Shown here one piece after another: positions 23,259 to 30,360 of a stretch of 34,499 nucleotides of DNA. The DNA comes from Caryophanales bacterium UBA5732 (GTDB lineage: Bacteria; Bacillota_I; Bacilli_A; Izemoplasmatales; Hujiaoplasmataceae). The stretch's first letter is position 1. Every line of letters starts with the position of its first letter. The notes under the pieces were generated by a model that was given only the letters and a program-made list of their open reading frames with translations, was not told where the DNA came from and did not search any database. The DNA is taken from positions 7,238-41,736 of the forward strand of contig DIGC01000024.1 of assembly GCA_002419445.1 (NCBI GenBank), read 5' to 3'. The translations under genes and the position numbers were made by a program.

Positions 23259-24578
23259 TTATGGATTAACGCGATTTGGGCCTCGATACAGGAATGTTAC
23301 ATCTCTAATGCTTTCGACATCAAAGAATCTCATTAAAAATCTTGTCAAGCCAAATCCATACCCACCATGTGGTGGCATACCAAATCTAAAGAAGTTGAAA
23401 TAGAAATCTAAAGATTCCAAACTCATATTTTTTTCTAGAGCTTGACTCTTTAACACTTCAATTCGATGTTCTCTTTGTGCACCAGTTGTTATTTCAATTC
23501 CTTTATACAACAAATCAAAACTTTTAGTTAATTTTGTTTCAGAATCTAGCATGTGGTAAAACGGTCTAGCAGCGAAAGGGTAATCAATTATAAAAACAAA
23601 ATCAGCCGCTAAGTTCTTTTTCACATAAAGACAAATTAATTCCTCTTCTTTACGATCAAAATCATACTCTTTTTCGCCAAAATACTTATAATTTTCTTGA
23701 ATGATTTTCTTTGCTTCAAAGAATGGTATTCTTGGAAATGAGTAATTAGGAACTTCAATGTCTTTTTTATACATTTCTTTATATTCTTCGTTTAGATCGG
23801 TATATAGTTTCTTCATTACATGTTTGATCTTTGTTTCTTCAGCGTCCATTACTTCATGGTAGGACTTAATCCAAGAAATTTCAATATCCACCGATGTAAA
23901 TTCTGTTGCGTGATAAGCTGTATGAGAATTTTCAGCTCTAAACACTGGTCCTATTTCAAAAACGTTATTAAAGCCAGCCGCCATAGCCATTTGTTTATAA
24001 AATTGTGGTGATTGAGCTAAATAAACTTTTTTCCCGAAATAATCCAAAGAAAAAACTTCAGCACCCGATTCAGAAGCTGTACCTAATATTTTTGGTGAAT
24101 GGATTTCAATGAAATTATTAGCGATCCAATACTCCCTCATTGCCATTTCTGCAATAGTTTGGCCTTTAAAGATCAAATAATTTTTATCTAGTCTTAAATC
24201 CAAGAAACGATTATCTAAACGTAATTCCTGATTAGATTTGTTTGTATAATCTAAAATGTCGATCGGTAATTCTTCTTCGCTTTTAGAGGTTATTTCGACA
24301 TTTGAGGGTATAAACTCCATGCCTCTTAATTTAACCTTATCTTGCTTATGAATTATACCTTTAACTAGTATAGTGCTTTCCTTGGTAAGAGAAGAAATTA
24401 CATCGTTAATTTCTTTATTAGTATCGTTCTTTTCAACTGTCATTTGTATTTTTGATGATGAATCTCGTAAAATAACAAATTGAACATATTGTAAATCACG
24501 GATTTTATCCACAAATCCTTGAATTTCGATTTCTTTATCAAAATAATTTTCTAAGTCTTTAAATAAAATTTTAGTCAT
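23259..24578 (-). CDS. aspS: Aspartyl-tRNA synthetase, archaeal type (possibly non-discriminating)
   Basis: A class IIb synthetase of 439 residues, much shorter than the roughly 590-residue bacterial AspRS, because it lacks the GAD insertion domain. The layout is archaeal: an N-terminal OB-fold (EIQGFVDKIRDLQYVQFVILRD), motif 1 around FIEIHSPKILGTASESGAEVF, motif 2 FRAENSHTAYHATEFTSVDIE, the EITTGAQREHRIE segment and motif 3 MPPHGGYGFGLTRFL. The GAQREHR and PPHGG pair points to AspRS rather than AsnRS. Archaeal-type AspRS in bacteria is often non-discriminating, charging tRNA-Asn for GatCAB; the residue two positions after the OB-fold Gly-Phe is Asp here rather than the Trp known from a discriminating archaeal enzyme, but that does not settle it. 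Confidence 0.87.
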   Translation of the reverse strand: MTKILFKDLENYFDKEIEIQGFVDKIRDLQYVQFVILRDSSSKIQMTVEKNDTNKEINDVISSLTKESTILVKGIIHKQDKVKLRGMEFIPSNVEITSKSEEELPIDILDYTNKSNQELRLDNRFLDLRLDKNYLIFKGQTIAEMAMREYWIANNFIEIHSPKILGTASESGAEVFSLDYFGKKVYLAQSPQFYKQMAMAAGFNNVFEIGPVFRAENSHTAYHATEFTSVDIEISWIKSYHEVMDAEETKIKHVMKKLYTDLNEEYKEMYKKDIEVPNYSFPRIPFFEAKKIIQENYKYFGEKEYDFDRKEEELICLYVKKNLAADFVFIIDYPFAARPFYHMLDSETKLTKSFDLLYKGIEITTGAQREHRIEVLKSQALEKNMSLESLDFYFNFFRFGMPPHGGYGFGLTRFLMRFFDVESIRDVTFLYRGPNRVNP

Positions 24579-24614
24579 ATTTACCTCTTTTTTATCTTTT
24601 AAACAATTGCTTAA

Positions 24615-24643
24615 ATTATAGCATAGTATCCTTCCATATTCAA
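24615..24643 (-). promoter_or_regulatory. Promoter of the AspRS gene
   Basis: TTGAAT (24643-24638), a 17-nt spacer and TATAAT (24620-24615) preceded by TGC, an extended -10, on the minus strand. It is the left half of a divergent promoter region shared with the cobalamin-binding operon. Confidence 0.8.
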
Positions 24644-24677
24644 TTAATCTTTATTAATTTTTTTCATCATATTATAT

Positions 24678-24704
24678 GTAAATTATCGTTTACTATTATA
24701 TAAT
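24678..24704 (+). promoter_or_regulatory. Promoter and candidate operator of the cobalamin-binding/ABC operon
   Basis: TATAAT at 24699-24704 lies upstream of the AGGAGG RBS. Just upstream is an inverted repeat, GTAAA-N6-TTTAC (24678-24693), that covers the normal -35 to -10 spacer; no good -35 hexamer is visible. This arrangement suggests a regulated promoter needing an activator or bound by a repressor. Confidence 0.5.
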
Positions 24705-24725
24705 ATTTATTTAGGAGGTTTAGTT

Positions 24726-25361
24726 ATGATGGAAAATAATTACATAGAGTTTATCAACAAACTCGACAAGGAATTGAAAGATGAATGTTTAATGTTTATC
24801 ATCAATCTTTTTGAAAAAGGCGCATCAATAAAGGAAGTATATGATAATTTTATCATACCAGCGTTGGCTGATTATGAGTGTAATTCTACAGTTGAAGAAA
24901 TTTGTATTTGGAAAGAACATGCAAGAACTTCAATTATCAGAACGATTCTTGAATCGACATACCCTTATTTGATTAAACAAAAACATGAAAAAATAAATAA
25001 GACGGTTTTAGTAGCCTGCCCACAACTAGAATATCATGAAATCGGTGCTATAATCGCTGCGAATTACTTCATTTTAGAGGGCTTTGACGCCAAATACATT
25101 GGCGCTAACACACCTAGTGAACAAATCATCTCGGCGGTTAAAATTCTAAAACCAGATTTTGTTGCTTTAAGCATTACTAATTATTACAATGTCGTTGCTA
25201 CAAAAAAGCTTACGGAAAAACTAAAAGAGCAATTTCCTGAAGTCAAGATTATAATTGGTGGACAAGCAGCTAAAAACGAATCTACTCTTCATCAATTACA
25301 ATATGACTATCTGATTCAAAATCATGAAGAAATCATTAAATTCAAGGAGGGCATATTATGA
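24726..25361 (+). CDS. Stand-alone cobalamin (B12)-binding protein, CarH-sensor-like
   Basis: A 211-residue protein with the two-part B12-binding architecture. A helical bundle (about 5-85) contains EEICIWKEHARTSIIRTIL, matching the 'ISVAEEH' helix of CarH/MtaN-like sensors (Glu64-His65). A Rossmann cobalamin domain (about 92-208) carries CPQLEYHEIGAIIAANY, where His104 fits the lower axial ligand of the ExH..G motif, then YIGANTPSEQII, ALSIT and IIIGGQ. There is no DNA-binding HTH, unlike CarH/LitR, and the Trp of the photoreceptor Wx9EH motif appears replaced (Ser54). Enzyme partners of corrinoid proteins are also absent. Its stop overlaps the permease start (ATGA). A sensor or carrier role for the adjacent ABC transporter is inferred. 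AGGAGG precedes ATG 24726. Confidence 0.85.
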   Translation: MMENNYIEFINKLDKELKDECLMFIINLFEKGASIKEVYDNFIIPALADYECNSTVEEICIWKEHARTSIIRTILESTYPYLIKQKHEKINKTVLVACPQLEYHEIGAIIAANYFILEGFDAKYIGANTPSEQIISAVKILKPDFVALSITNYYNVVATKKLTEKLKEQFPEVKIIIGGQAAKNESTLHQLQYDYLIQNHEEIIKFKEGIL

Positions 25362-26500
25362 AATTAGCCTTTCAAATTGCAAAAAGATTTCTTCTAGCCT
25401 CCAAAAGACAAACTTTAGTAATTATTTTAGGAATCGCCGTTGGCGTTTCCGTTCAAATATTTATCGGGGCGTTAATTGGTGGTTTGCAAGATAGCTTAGT
25501 AGACACGACTATTGGCTCTAGATCACAAATCACAATCACAAAAACAGATGAACTTATTAGTGACTACGATGAACTTCTCAGTTTGACTGAGAGTTCTTCT
25601 AATAATATTAGAGTTATCACTCCGACTATTACAACCAGTGGTTCTTTAGTAAAAGGTGAAAATTCAGAAATTATTGTCGTTAGAGGTTTTGATTATAATA
25701 CCGCAGACGATATTTACAAATTTTCTGAAAAATTAACCCCCGGAAGTGAATTGCCCAACACCACTAATGAAGTTGTTTTGGGGATAAATCTCAAAGATTC
25801 TTTAGGTATTGAAATCGGTTCAGTCGTTACCTTTGATTCAGCTGTGTATGAGAGTCGTAGTTTCACTGTAGTAGGATTCTTTGATTTTGCAGTCAAAGAA
25901 ATCAATAACTCTTGGACAATTACCACTATCGACACAGTTCAAGGAATCATCAATCAAGGAGATGTTGTCAGCAACATTGAAATTCAACTAAACGAAGTAT
26001 TTGATGCTGAGGAAGTTACAAAATTAGAAATAGATGAACAAATCTCTGATGAGTATACTATCAGCACTTGGATTAGTGAAAACGAATCTTTATTATCCGG
26101 TTTACAAGGTCAAAGCACTTCTTCTTTAATGATTCAAATTTTCGTTATTGTTTCAGTTGTTTTGGGAATCTCATCAACTTTAGCGATAACTGTATTACAG
26201 AAATCAAAACAGTTAGGAATTCTTAAGGCTATGGGTATCAAAGATGGAGATGCAAGTTTAATTTTTCTTTTTGAAGGGATGTTATTAGGCGTTTTCGGAG
26301 CTATTATTGGAATTTTATTAGGAATTGGTTTGTTATATTCTTTTACAACCTTCAGCGGTACTGACATTCCAATAACTTTTGATGCGGGATTCTTAGCTAT
26401 GTCAGCGGGAATTGCAATTGCGGCTTCTACTCTAGCGGCTTTAAGTCCGGCAATTAAGTCTTCTAAATTGACTGTGATGGAGGTAATTCGAAATGCCTAG
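25358..26500 (+). CDS. FtsX/MacB-LolC-type ABC transporter permease
   Basis: A 380-residue permease of the type VII (MacB/LolCDE/FtsX) superfamily. One N-terminal TM helix (about 20-42: TLVIILGIAVGVSVQIFIGALI) is followed by a roughly 200-residue extracytoplasmic MacB-PCD-like domain (about 50-250) and three C-terminal TM helices. The segment between TM2 and TM3, LQKSKQLGILKAMGIKDGD, is the family coupling motif. The protein ends in SPAIKSSKLTVMEVIRNA, typical of FtsX permeases. These transporters usually act as mechanotransmitters for lipoproteins, peptides or toxins rather than importing solutes. ATG 25358 overlaps the preceding gene by four nucleotides, with AAGGAGG upstream. It probably works as a homodimer, since only one permease is encoded. 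Confidence 0.93.
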   Translation: MKLAFQIAKRFLLASKRQTLVIILGIAVGVSVQIFIGALIGGLQDSLVDTTIGSRSQITITKTDELISDYDELLSLTESSSNNIRVITPTITTSGSLVKGENSEIIVVRGFDYNTADDIYKFSEKLTPGSELPNTTNEVVLGINLKDSLGIEIGSVVTFDSAVYESRSFTVVGFFDFAVKEINNSWTITTIDTVQGIINQGDVVSNIEIQLNEVFDAEEVTKLEIDEQISDEYTISTWISENESLLSGLQGQSTSSLMIQIFVIVSVVLGISSTLAITVLQKSKQLGILKAMGIKDGDASLIFLFEGMLLGVFGAIIGILLGIGLLYSFTTFSGTDIPITFDAGFLAMSAGIAIAASTLAALSPAIKSSKLTVMEVIRNA

Positions 26501-27185
26501 TATTCTAAGTTTAAAGAAGGTCTCTAAGACTTATGGCGAAAATACAAAAAACCCTACAAAAGTACTATTCGATGTCGATTTAGATTTTGAAGAAAGTTCT
26601 TTCAATTCAATAATTGGTCAATCAGGATCCGGTAAATCAACATTGCTAAACATAATCGGTTCTTTAGATAGACCGACAAGTGGTGACATACTTTTTAAGA
26701 ACGAATCTTTAGCTTCTTTGAGCAAAAACGATTTAGCAGCTTTTAGAAATCGCTCATTAGGATTTATATTCCAGTTTCATTATTTACTACCTGAATTTAC
26801 CGCTATGGAAAATGTCTTAATGCCATATCGTATCTCAAAACGGGAAATTACAAAGGAAGTAATCGAAAGAGCTGATGAATTACTGGAGATTGTAGGATTA
26901 GGAAATTTTAAAAATAAACTTTCCACTAATCTTTCCGGAGGACAACAACAACGTGTGGCCATTGCCAGAAGTTTAATTAACAATCCGAGTATTGTTTTAG
27001 CTGATGAGCCTACAGGAAATCTAGATAGTGATACAACCGAAAAAATCTATGAATTGTTAAGAGATATCAATAGAAAATTTAAAACTACTTTTATAATCAT
27101 CACGCATAATCGAACTGTGGCGGAAAAAACTGATCGAGTAATTGAAATTAAAGACGGTAAAGTATACTTAGATATCAGTAAATAA
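26493..27185 (+). CDS. ABC transporter ATP-binding protein (LolD/MacB type)
   Basis: A 230-residue ATPase with Walker A GQSGSGKST, the Q-loop FIFQFHYLLPEFTAMENVLMP (LolD/MacB style), signature LSGGQQQRVAIARSL, Walker B IVLADEPTGNLDS and the H-loop ITHNRTVAE. It is closest in pattern to the LolD/MacB/FtsE group and would pair with the permease encoded just before it, overlapping by eight nucleotides. A bidirectional terminator follows its stop. The substrate is unknown; the cobalamin-binding protein in the same operon is the only clue. Confidence 0.95.
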   Translation: MPSILSLKKVSKTYGENTKNPTKVLFDVDLDFEESSFNSIIGQSGSGKSTLLNIIGSLDRPTSGDILFKNESLASLSKNDLAAFRNRSLGFIFQFHYLLPEFTAMENVLMPYRISKREITKEVIERADELLEIVGLGNFKNKLSTNLSGGQQQRVAIARSLINNPSIVLADEPTGNLDSDTTEKIYELLRDINRKFKTTFIIITHNRTVAEKTDRVIEIKDGKVYLDISK

Positions 27186-27190
27186 TCAAA

Positions 27191-27246
27191 ATAAAAAAGA
27201 GGTTAGTCTAGAAAGCTGTGCTTTCCAAAACTATCCTCTTATTTTT
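27191..27246. terminator. Bidirectional terminator between the ABC operon and the MscS gene
   Basis: A long hairpin pairs AAGAGG with CCTCTT, TAGT with ACTA and, on the inner part, GAAAGC with GCTTTC. It is flanked by TTATTTTTAT on the plus strand and TTTTTTATTTT on the minus strand, so it can end both converging transcripts. Confidence 0.85.
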
Positions 27247-27256
27247 ATATTTTTTA

Positions 27257-28294
27257 CTATTTCTTAGGTTCGTGAACCACAATTTGCGTAAAAGGAATTT
27301 CAATTCCATTAGCCTCGAGAATTTCTTTAATACCTTGTCGAATTTTTCTTTCGGCGTTATATTGTGATTCTGGTAAAGTTTTGCAAACGACGCGAATATT
27401 TACAGAACTACTTGTAAGATCTGTAACGCCTAAAACAGTAGGAATTTCAAGTAATTCTGGTAGAATCGTTTTATATTTTGGCAATTCTTGATTTAGTAAG
27501 TCGATTGTTTTTTGTATATCTTCGTGATATGCAATTCCAAATTCAACAATAGCCACGGAATCAGCTACAGAATAGTTGATTGGTTCAGTAATGCTGCCAT
27601 TAGCGAATATCTTGATGTCGTTTTTCCAATTTTGGACTCTAGTTGTTTTTAAACCAATATCAATTACTCGCCCTTTAAATCCATTTATTTCCACAACATC
27701 ATCAATGTCAAAATGATGTTCGAAAATTATGAAGAAACCAGCAATCAAATCTTTAATAAGGCTTTGTGCGCCAAGACCAACAACTAATCCTAATATTCCC
27801 AGACCAGCTAGAGCGGGTATGACATCAACTCCCCAAATTGATAAAATAACAAGGGCGGCAATGATTTTGACAACATAATTAATTAATGAATTTGTGACCT
27901 TTAACATTGTGACTCGACGTTTTTGGTTAGGTCCCTCACGCTTGGCAGTTCTCGTTAAAATGATTTTGACAAACTTTAAAATTAAAGATATAACTAGAAT
28001 TATTATTACAGTAGCTAAAATATCGCCTACTTGTTGTAATATAAAAGCTAATATATCGTCCCAAAATTCTATAAAAAAGCCTTGAAGATCAAAGCCCCAT
28101 ACATAAAGTACTAAAACTAAACCCCCTAGCAAAAAGATTAAAAACAAGAGATAAAATAAGGCTAAAGCAATTTTACTTACATCATCACCTTTTTTCTTGG
28201 TGTAAGCTTTTTGTACGAAAATAAATCCAATAAGGAACAATACAATACCTACAGTCACCAAAATGTTAACTGTATTATTAATGAATAATAACAT
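27257..28294 (-). CDS. MscS-family mechanosensitive ion channel
   Basis: A membrane channel that opens on hypo-osmotic shock. The 345-residue protein has about five TM segments (roughly 7-28, 42-67, 82-108, 134-154, 158-178). The last is the pore helix, GLGILGLVVGLGAQSLIKDLIAG, with the Gly/Ala pattern of MscS TM3. The beta domain follows with FDIDDVVEING.KGRV.DIGLKTTRVQ and NGSITEPINYS, then the alpha/beta C-terminal domain. The extra N-terminal TMs make it larger than E. coli MscS. ATG 28294 has GGGAGGA upstream, preceded by its own promoter. It is transcribed alone between a bidirectional terminator and the tRNA-Gly terminator. Confidence 0.95.
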   Translation of the reverse strand: MLLFINNTVNILVTVGIVLFLIGFIFVQKAYTKKKGDDVSKIALALFYLLFLIFLLGGLVLVLYVWGFDLQGFFIEFWDDILAFILQQVGDILATVIIILVISLILKFVKIILTRTAKREGPNQKRRVTMLKVTNSLINYVVKIIAALVILSIWGVDVIPALAGLGILGLVVGLGAQSLIKDLIAGFFIIFEHHFDIDDVVEINGFKGRVIDIGLKTTRVQNWKNDIKIFANGSITEPINYSVADSVAIVEFGIAYHEDIQKTIDLLNQELPKYKTILPELLEIPTVLGVTDLTSSSVNIRVVCKTLPESQYNAERKIRQGIKEILEANGIEIPFTQIVVHEPKK

Positions 28295-28318
28295 ATTATC
28301 AGTCCTCCCACGTTAAAC

Positions 28319-28347
28319 ATTATACCAAATTCTAAGTTACTTTTAAA
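28319..28347 (-). promoter_or_regulatory. Promoter of the MscS gene
   Basis: TTTAAA (28347-28342), a 17-nt spacer and TATAAT (28324-28319) preceded by TGG (extended -10), on the minus strand. Confidence 0.75.
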
Positions 28348-28353
28348 TAGTTA

Positions 28354-28382
28354 GAAAAAAAAGATTTCCTTTTCGGAAATCT
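28354..28382 (-). terminator. Terminator after tRNA-Gly
   Basis: On the minus strand AGATTTCC-GAAAA-GGAAATCT is followed by a run of T residues, 23 nt beyond the tRNA CCA end. Confidence 0.9.
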
Positions 28383-28404
28383 AATAGATTCATTTACAAA
28401 AAAA

Positions 28405-28478
<74 letters not shown>

Positions 28479-28494
28479 TTATTAACGCAAAAAT

Positions 28495-28524
28495 ATGATA
28501 TCACGAAGGCAGGTTTAATGTCAA
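28495..28524 (-). promoter_or_regulatory. Promoter of tRNA-Gly
   Basis: A perfect TTGACA (28524-28519), an 18-nt spacer and TATCAT (28500-28495) with a TGA extension. It starts four bases after the rsmH stop codon. Confidence 0.82.
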
Positions 28525-28527
28525 CTG

Positions 28528-29454
28528 TTATTTATCATTTTTTTCAATTACCCTTAGTTTAGCACTATGTGCTCGGTTATTTAGATCTAGTTCATCTTGT
28601 CCGGAAGTTAAAACTTTTCTATTTACTAAGGTGATTAATGGTTTTTCTTCAACTATAATTGCCAAACCCTTAGGAATGTCAATAGTCGATAAATTTCGGA
28701 ATAATTGTTTACATATCCTATCTTCGAGAGAATGGAAAGTTATAACAGCTAATCTTCCACCAACTTCTAATAAATCAATGGCATTATTAAGTGATTCTTC
28801 CAGAATTTCAAGTTCTCTATTGACTTCAATCCTAAGTGCTTGAAACACCTTTTTTGCAGGATGACCTTTCTTATTTAGTTCTTTATTTGGTAATGATTCT
28901 TTAATGATATCAACCAACTCAAAGGTGGTTTTTATTGGCGAAATCTGTCTTTTCTTGATGATATTTTTAGCTATGAATCGGGAATACTTTTCTTCGCCAT
29001 ACTCAAAAAATATTTTTAATAAATCTTCGTATTCATAATTATTAATGACTTCGAAAGCATCTGTTTTAGCCGTTTGATCCATTCTCATATCTAAAGGAGC
29101 GTCAAAACGATATGAAAAACCTCTTTCAGGCATATCAAATTGAAACGAAGAAACACCTAAGTCAAAAACAATTCCGTCAACTTTTGTTATTCCTAAATCA
29201 TTAAGACGATTTTTAGCATTAATAAAATTATCATTTATAGCTTGAAAGTTATTATATTTACTCAATCTTTCATTCGCTTTTTCAATCGCAAAAATGTCCT
29301 GATCAAAGCCAAAAAGCTTGCCGTTGACTAACTTTTCAAGGATAGCTTCTGAATGTCCACCGCCGCCTAGAGTCATGTCAACATAGACTCCGTTTGGTTT
29401 TATATTAAGTAATTCAATTGTTTCTTTCAATAACACTGGAATGTGTTTTTCCAT
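28528..29454 (-). CDS. rsmH: 16S rRNA (cytosine(1402)-N4)-methyltransferase RsmH
   Basis: Methylates C1402 in the ribosomal decoding centre. The protein (about 308 residues) starts HIPVLLKETIELL, then has the SAM motif VDMTLGGGGHSEAIL, the FDLGVSSFQFDMPERGFSYR stretch, DMRMDQT and the C-terminal VITFHSLEDRICKQ. ATG 29454 is chosen because GGTGA lies just upstream and the predicted transcription start (near 29464) makes the earlier in-frame TTG at 29466 unusable. In many bacteria the gene sits in the dcw cell-wall cluster after mraZ; here it is separate, flanked by rpmF and tRNA-Gly, with no ftsL or pbp neighbour. Confidence 0.97.
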   Translation of the reverse strand: MEKHIPVLLKETIELLNIKPNGVYVDMTLGGGGHSEAILEKLVNGKLFGFDQDIFAIEKANERLSKYNNFQAINDNFINAKNRLNDLGITKVDGIVFDLGVSSFQFDMPERGFSYRFDAPLDMRMDQTAKTDAFEVINNYEYEDLLKIFFEYGEEKYSRFIAKNIIKKRQISPIKTTFELVDIIKESLPNKELNKKGHPAKKVFQALRIEVNRELEILEESLNNAIDLLEVGGRLAVITFHSLEDRICKQLFRNLSTIDIPKGLAIIVEEKPLITLVNRKVLTSGQDELDLNNRAHSAKLRVIEKNDK

Positions 29455-29470
29455 TTTAATCACCAAATTT

Positions 29471-29479
29471 ATTATATCA
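29471..29479 (-). promoter_or_regulatory. Extended -10 promoter of rsmH
   Basis: TGATATAAT on the minus strand, about 17 nt before the rsmH ATG. The -35 position overlaps the rpmF terminator and matches poorly. Confidence 0.55.
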
Positions 29480-29490
29480 TAAAGGCAAAA

Positions 29491-29513
29491 GAAAAACGTT
29501 GAAATTTCAACGT
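29491..29513 (-). terminator. Terminator after rpmF
   Basis: The perfect palindrome ACGTTGAAATTTCAACGT (29513-29496 on the minus strand) is followed by TTTTCTTTT. Confidence 0.85.
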
Positions 29514-29523
29514 ATCTTTTCTT

Positions 29524-29718
29524 TTATGCAGCTTCTTTTTCTGGTTTTGGTTCAACAACCAATTTTCCTTTGTAATATCCACAAGATTTACATACTTGAT
29601 GTGATAATGTTAATTCACCACAGTTTGGACATACTGCCATTGCCGGAGCGTGTAATTTAAAATGTGTTCTTCTTTTTCTTCTTTGTGTTTTACTAATCTT
29701 TCTTTTTGGTACAGCCAT
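29524..29718 (-). CDS. rpmF: 50S ribosomal protein L32
   Basis: A 64-residue ribosomal protein of the large subunit. The N-terminus MAVPKRKISKTQRRKRR is the L32 hallmark, and a zinc ribbon is formed by CPNC and CKSC (Cys30, Cys33, Cys43, Cys46), the zinc-binding C+ form. AAGGAGGG precedes the ATG. It follows a DUF177 gene by 13 nt, the near-universal bacterial pairing, and is followed by a terminator. Confidence 0.98.
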   Translation of the reverse strand: MAVPKRKISKTQRRKRRTHFKLHAPAMAVCPNCGELTLSHQVCKSCGYYKGKLVVEPKPEKEAA

Positions 29719-29731
29719 GTCGATACCCTCC

Positions 29732-30202
29732 TTAATTTTTTAATTTTGCAAATGGATTATTTTCTTCTTTTTCTTCATTTGTCAGTTCAACTGATTCATC
29801 ATTATATTTTTTATAAGCCCCTTTAATCATAACTCTCATCGGTTTTTCGATTAGAATTTCTGAAAATATATAAGGTCTTAAATCAATAGTGATTCCTTCA
29901 ATAATATGTGTGTCGTCATTTATGTAATTAACTGAAAAATTAAGTTGTGATTCAAAATCTAAATCTACAGAAACTTCTTCTAATGTTATCGAACATAACA
30001 TAACGAGCGTTGTTTTAATATGCAAGTTGAAAACAAATAAATTTTCATTTTGATAATAGTAATACTCGCCATTTACATCAGTGTCCAAAATATCAACTAA
30101 ATCTTCAATCTCTGGCTTTAAAAGGTTTCTTAAATCGATTCTTTCGTCAATTAAATTGTCGTTTTTTGCTTTTTTAATAAGTTCTTGAATTGTCCATTTC
30201 AA
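29732..30202 (-). CDS. DUF177 (YceD-family) protein
   Basis: An acidic protein of about 156 residues of the YceD/DUF177 family, linked with large-subunit rRNA accumulation and almost always encoded before rpmF. The characteristic segment is DTDVNGEYYYYQNENLFVFNLHIKTTLVMLCSITLEEVSVDLDF, with the family's conserved C at the end of the third strand; IDLRPYIFSEILIEKPMRV follows. The start is argued to be TTG 30202: GAGGTGA lies five nucleotides upstream, and the predicted transcript begins near 30223, which rules out the in-frame ATG at 30226. ATG 30208 is too close to the SD. It is co-transcribed with rpmF. Confidence 0.85.
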   Translation of the reverse strand: MKWTIQELIKKAKNDNLIDERIDLRNLLKPEIEDLVDILDTDVNGEYYYYQNENLFVFNLHIKTTLVMLCSITLEEVSVDLDFESQLNFSVNYINDDTHIIEGITIDLRPYIFSEILIEKPMRVMIKGAYKKYNDESVELTNEEKEENNPFAKLKN

Positions 30203-30229
30203 TCCCATCACCTCATTACAGCACATAAA

Positions 30230-30258
30230 TTATACTTTTTTATCTATCAATTGTCAAG
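30230..30258 (-). promoter_or_regulatory. Perfect consensus promoter of the DUF177-rpmF operon
   Basis: TTGACA (30258-30253), a 17-nt spacer and TATAAT (30235-30230) on the minus strand: both hexamers and the spacing are consensus. A very strong constitutive promoter fits ribosomal protein L32. Confidence 0.92.
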
Positions 30259-30300
30259 AAAAATATCTATACTTTTTAAGTGAACTAGAAATCATATTAG

Positions 30301-30329
30301 TTTTAAATATTTCGCAAATAGGTTATAAT
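30301..30329 (+). promoter_or_regulatory. Promoter of the Mrp-type gene
   Basis: TATAAT at 30324-30329 with a weak -35 (TTTTAA, 30301-30306) and a 17-nt spacer. Transcription would start near 30336, so ATG 30361 with AAGGAG upstream is the start rather than the in-frame ATG at 30337. Confidence 0.55.
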
Positions 30330-30360
30330 ATATTCGATGTCTATACAAGGAGTGAATATA

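Noticed and set aside
28354..28382. Hairpin upstream of the MscS gene as a riboswitch or operator
   Set aside because: A perfect 8-bp stem followed by a T run right after tRNA-Gly is a plain terminator.
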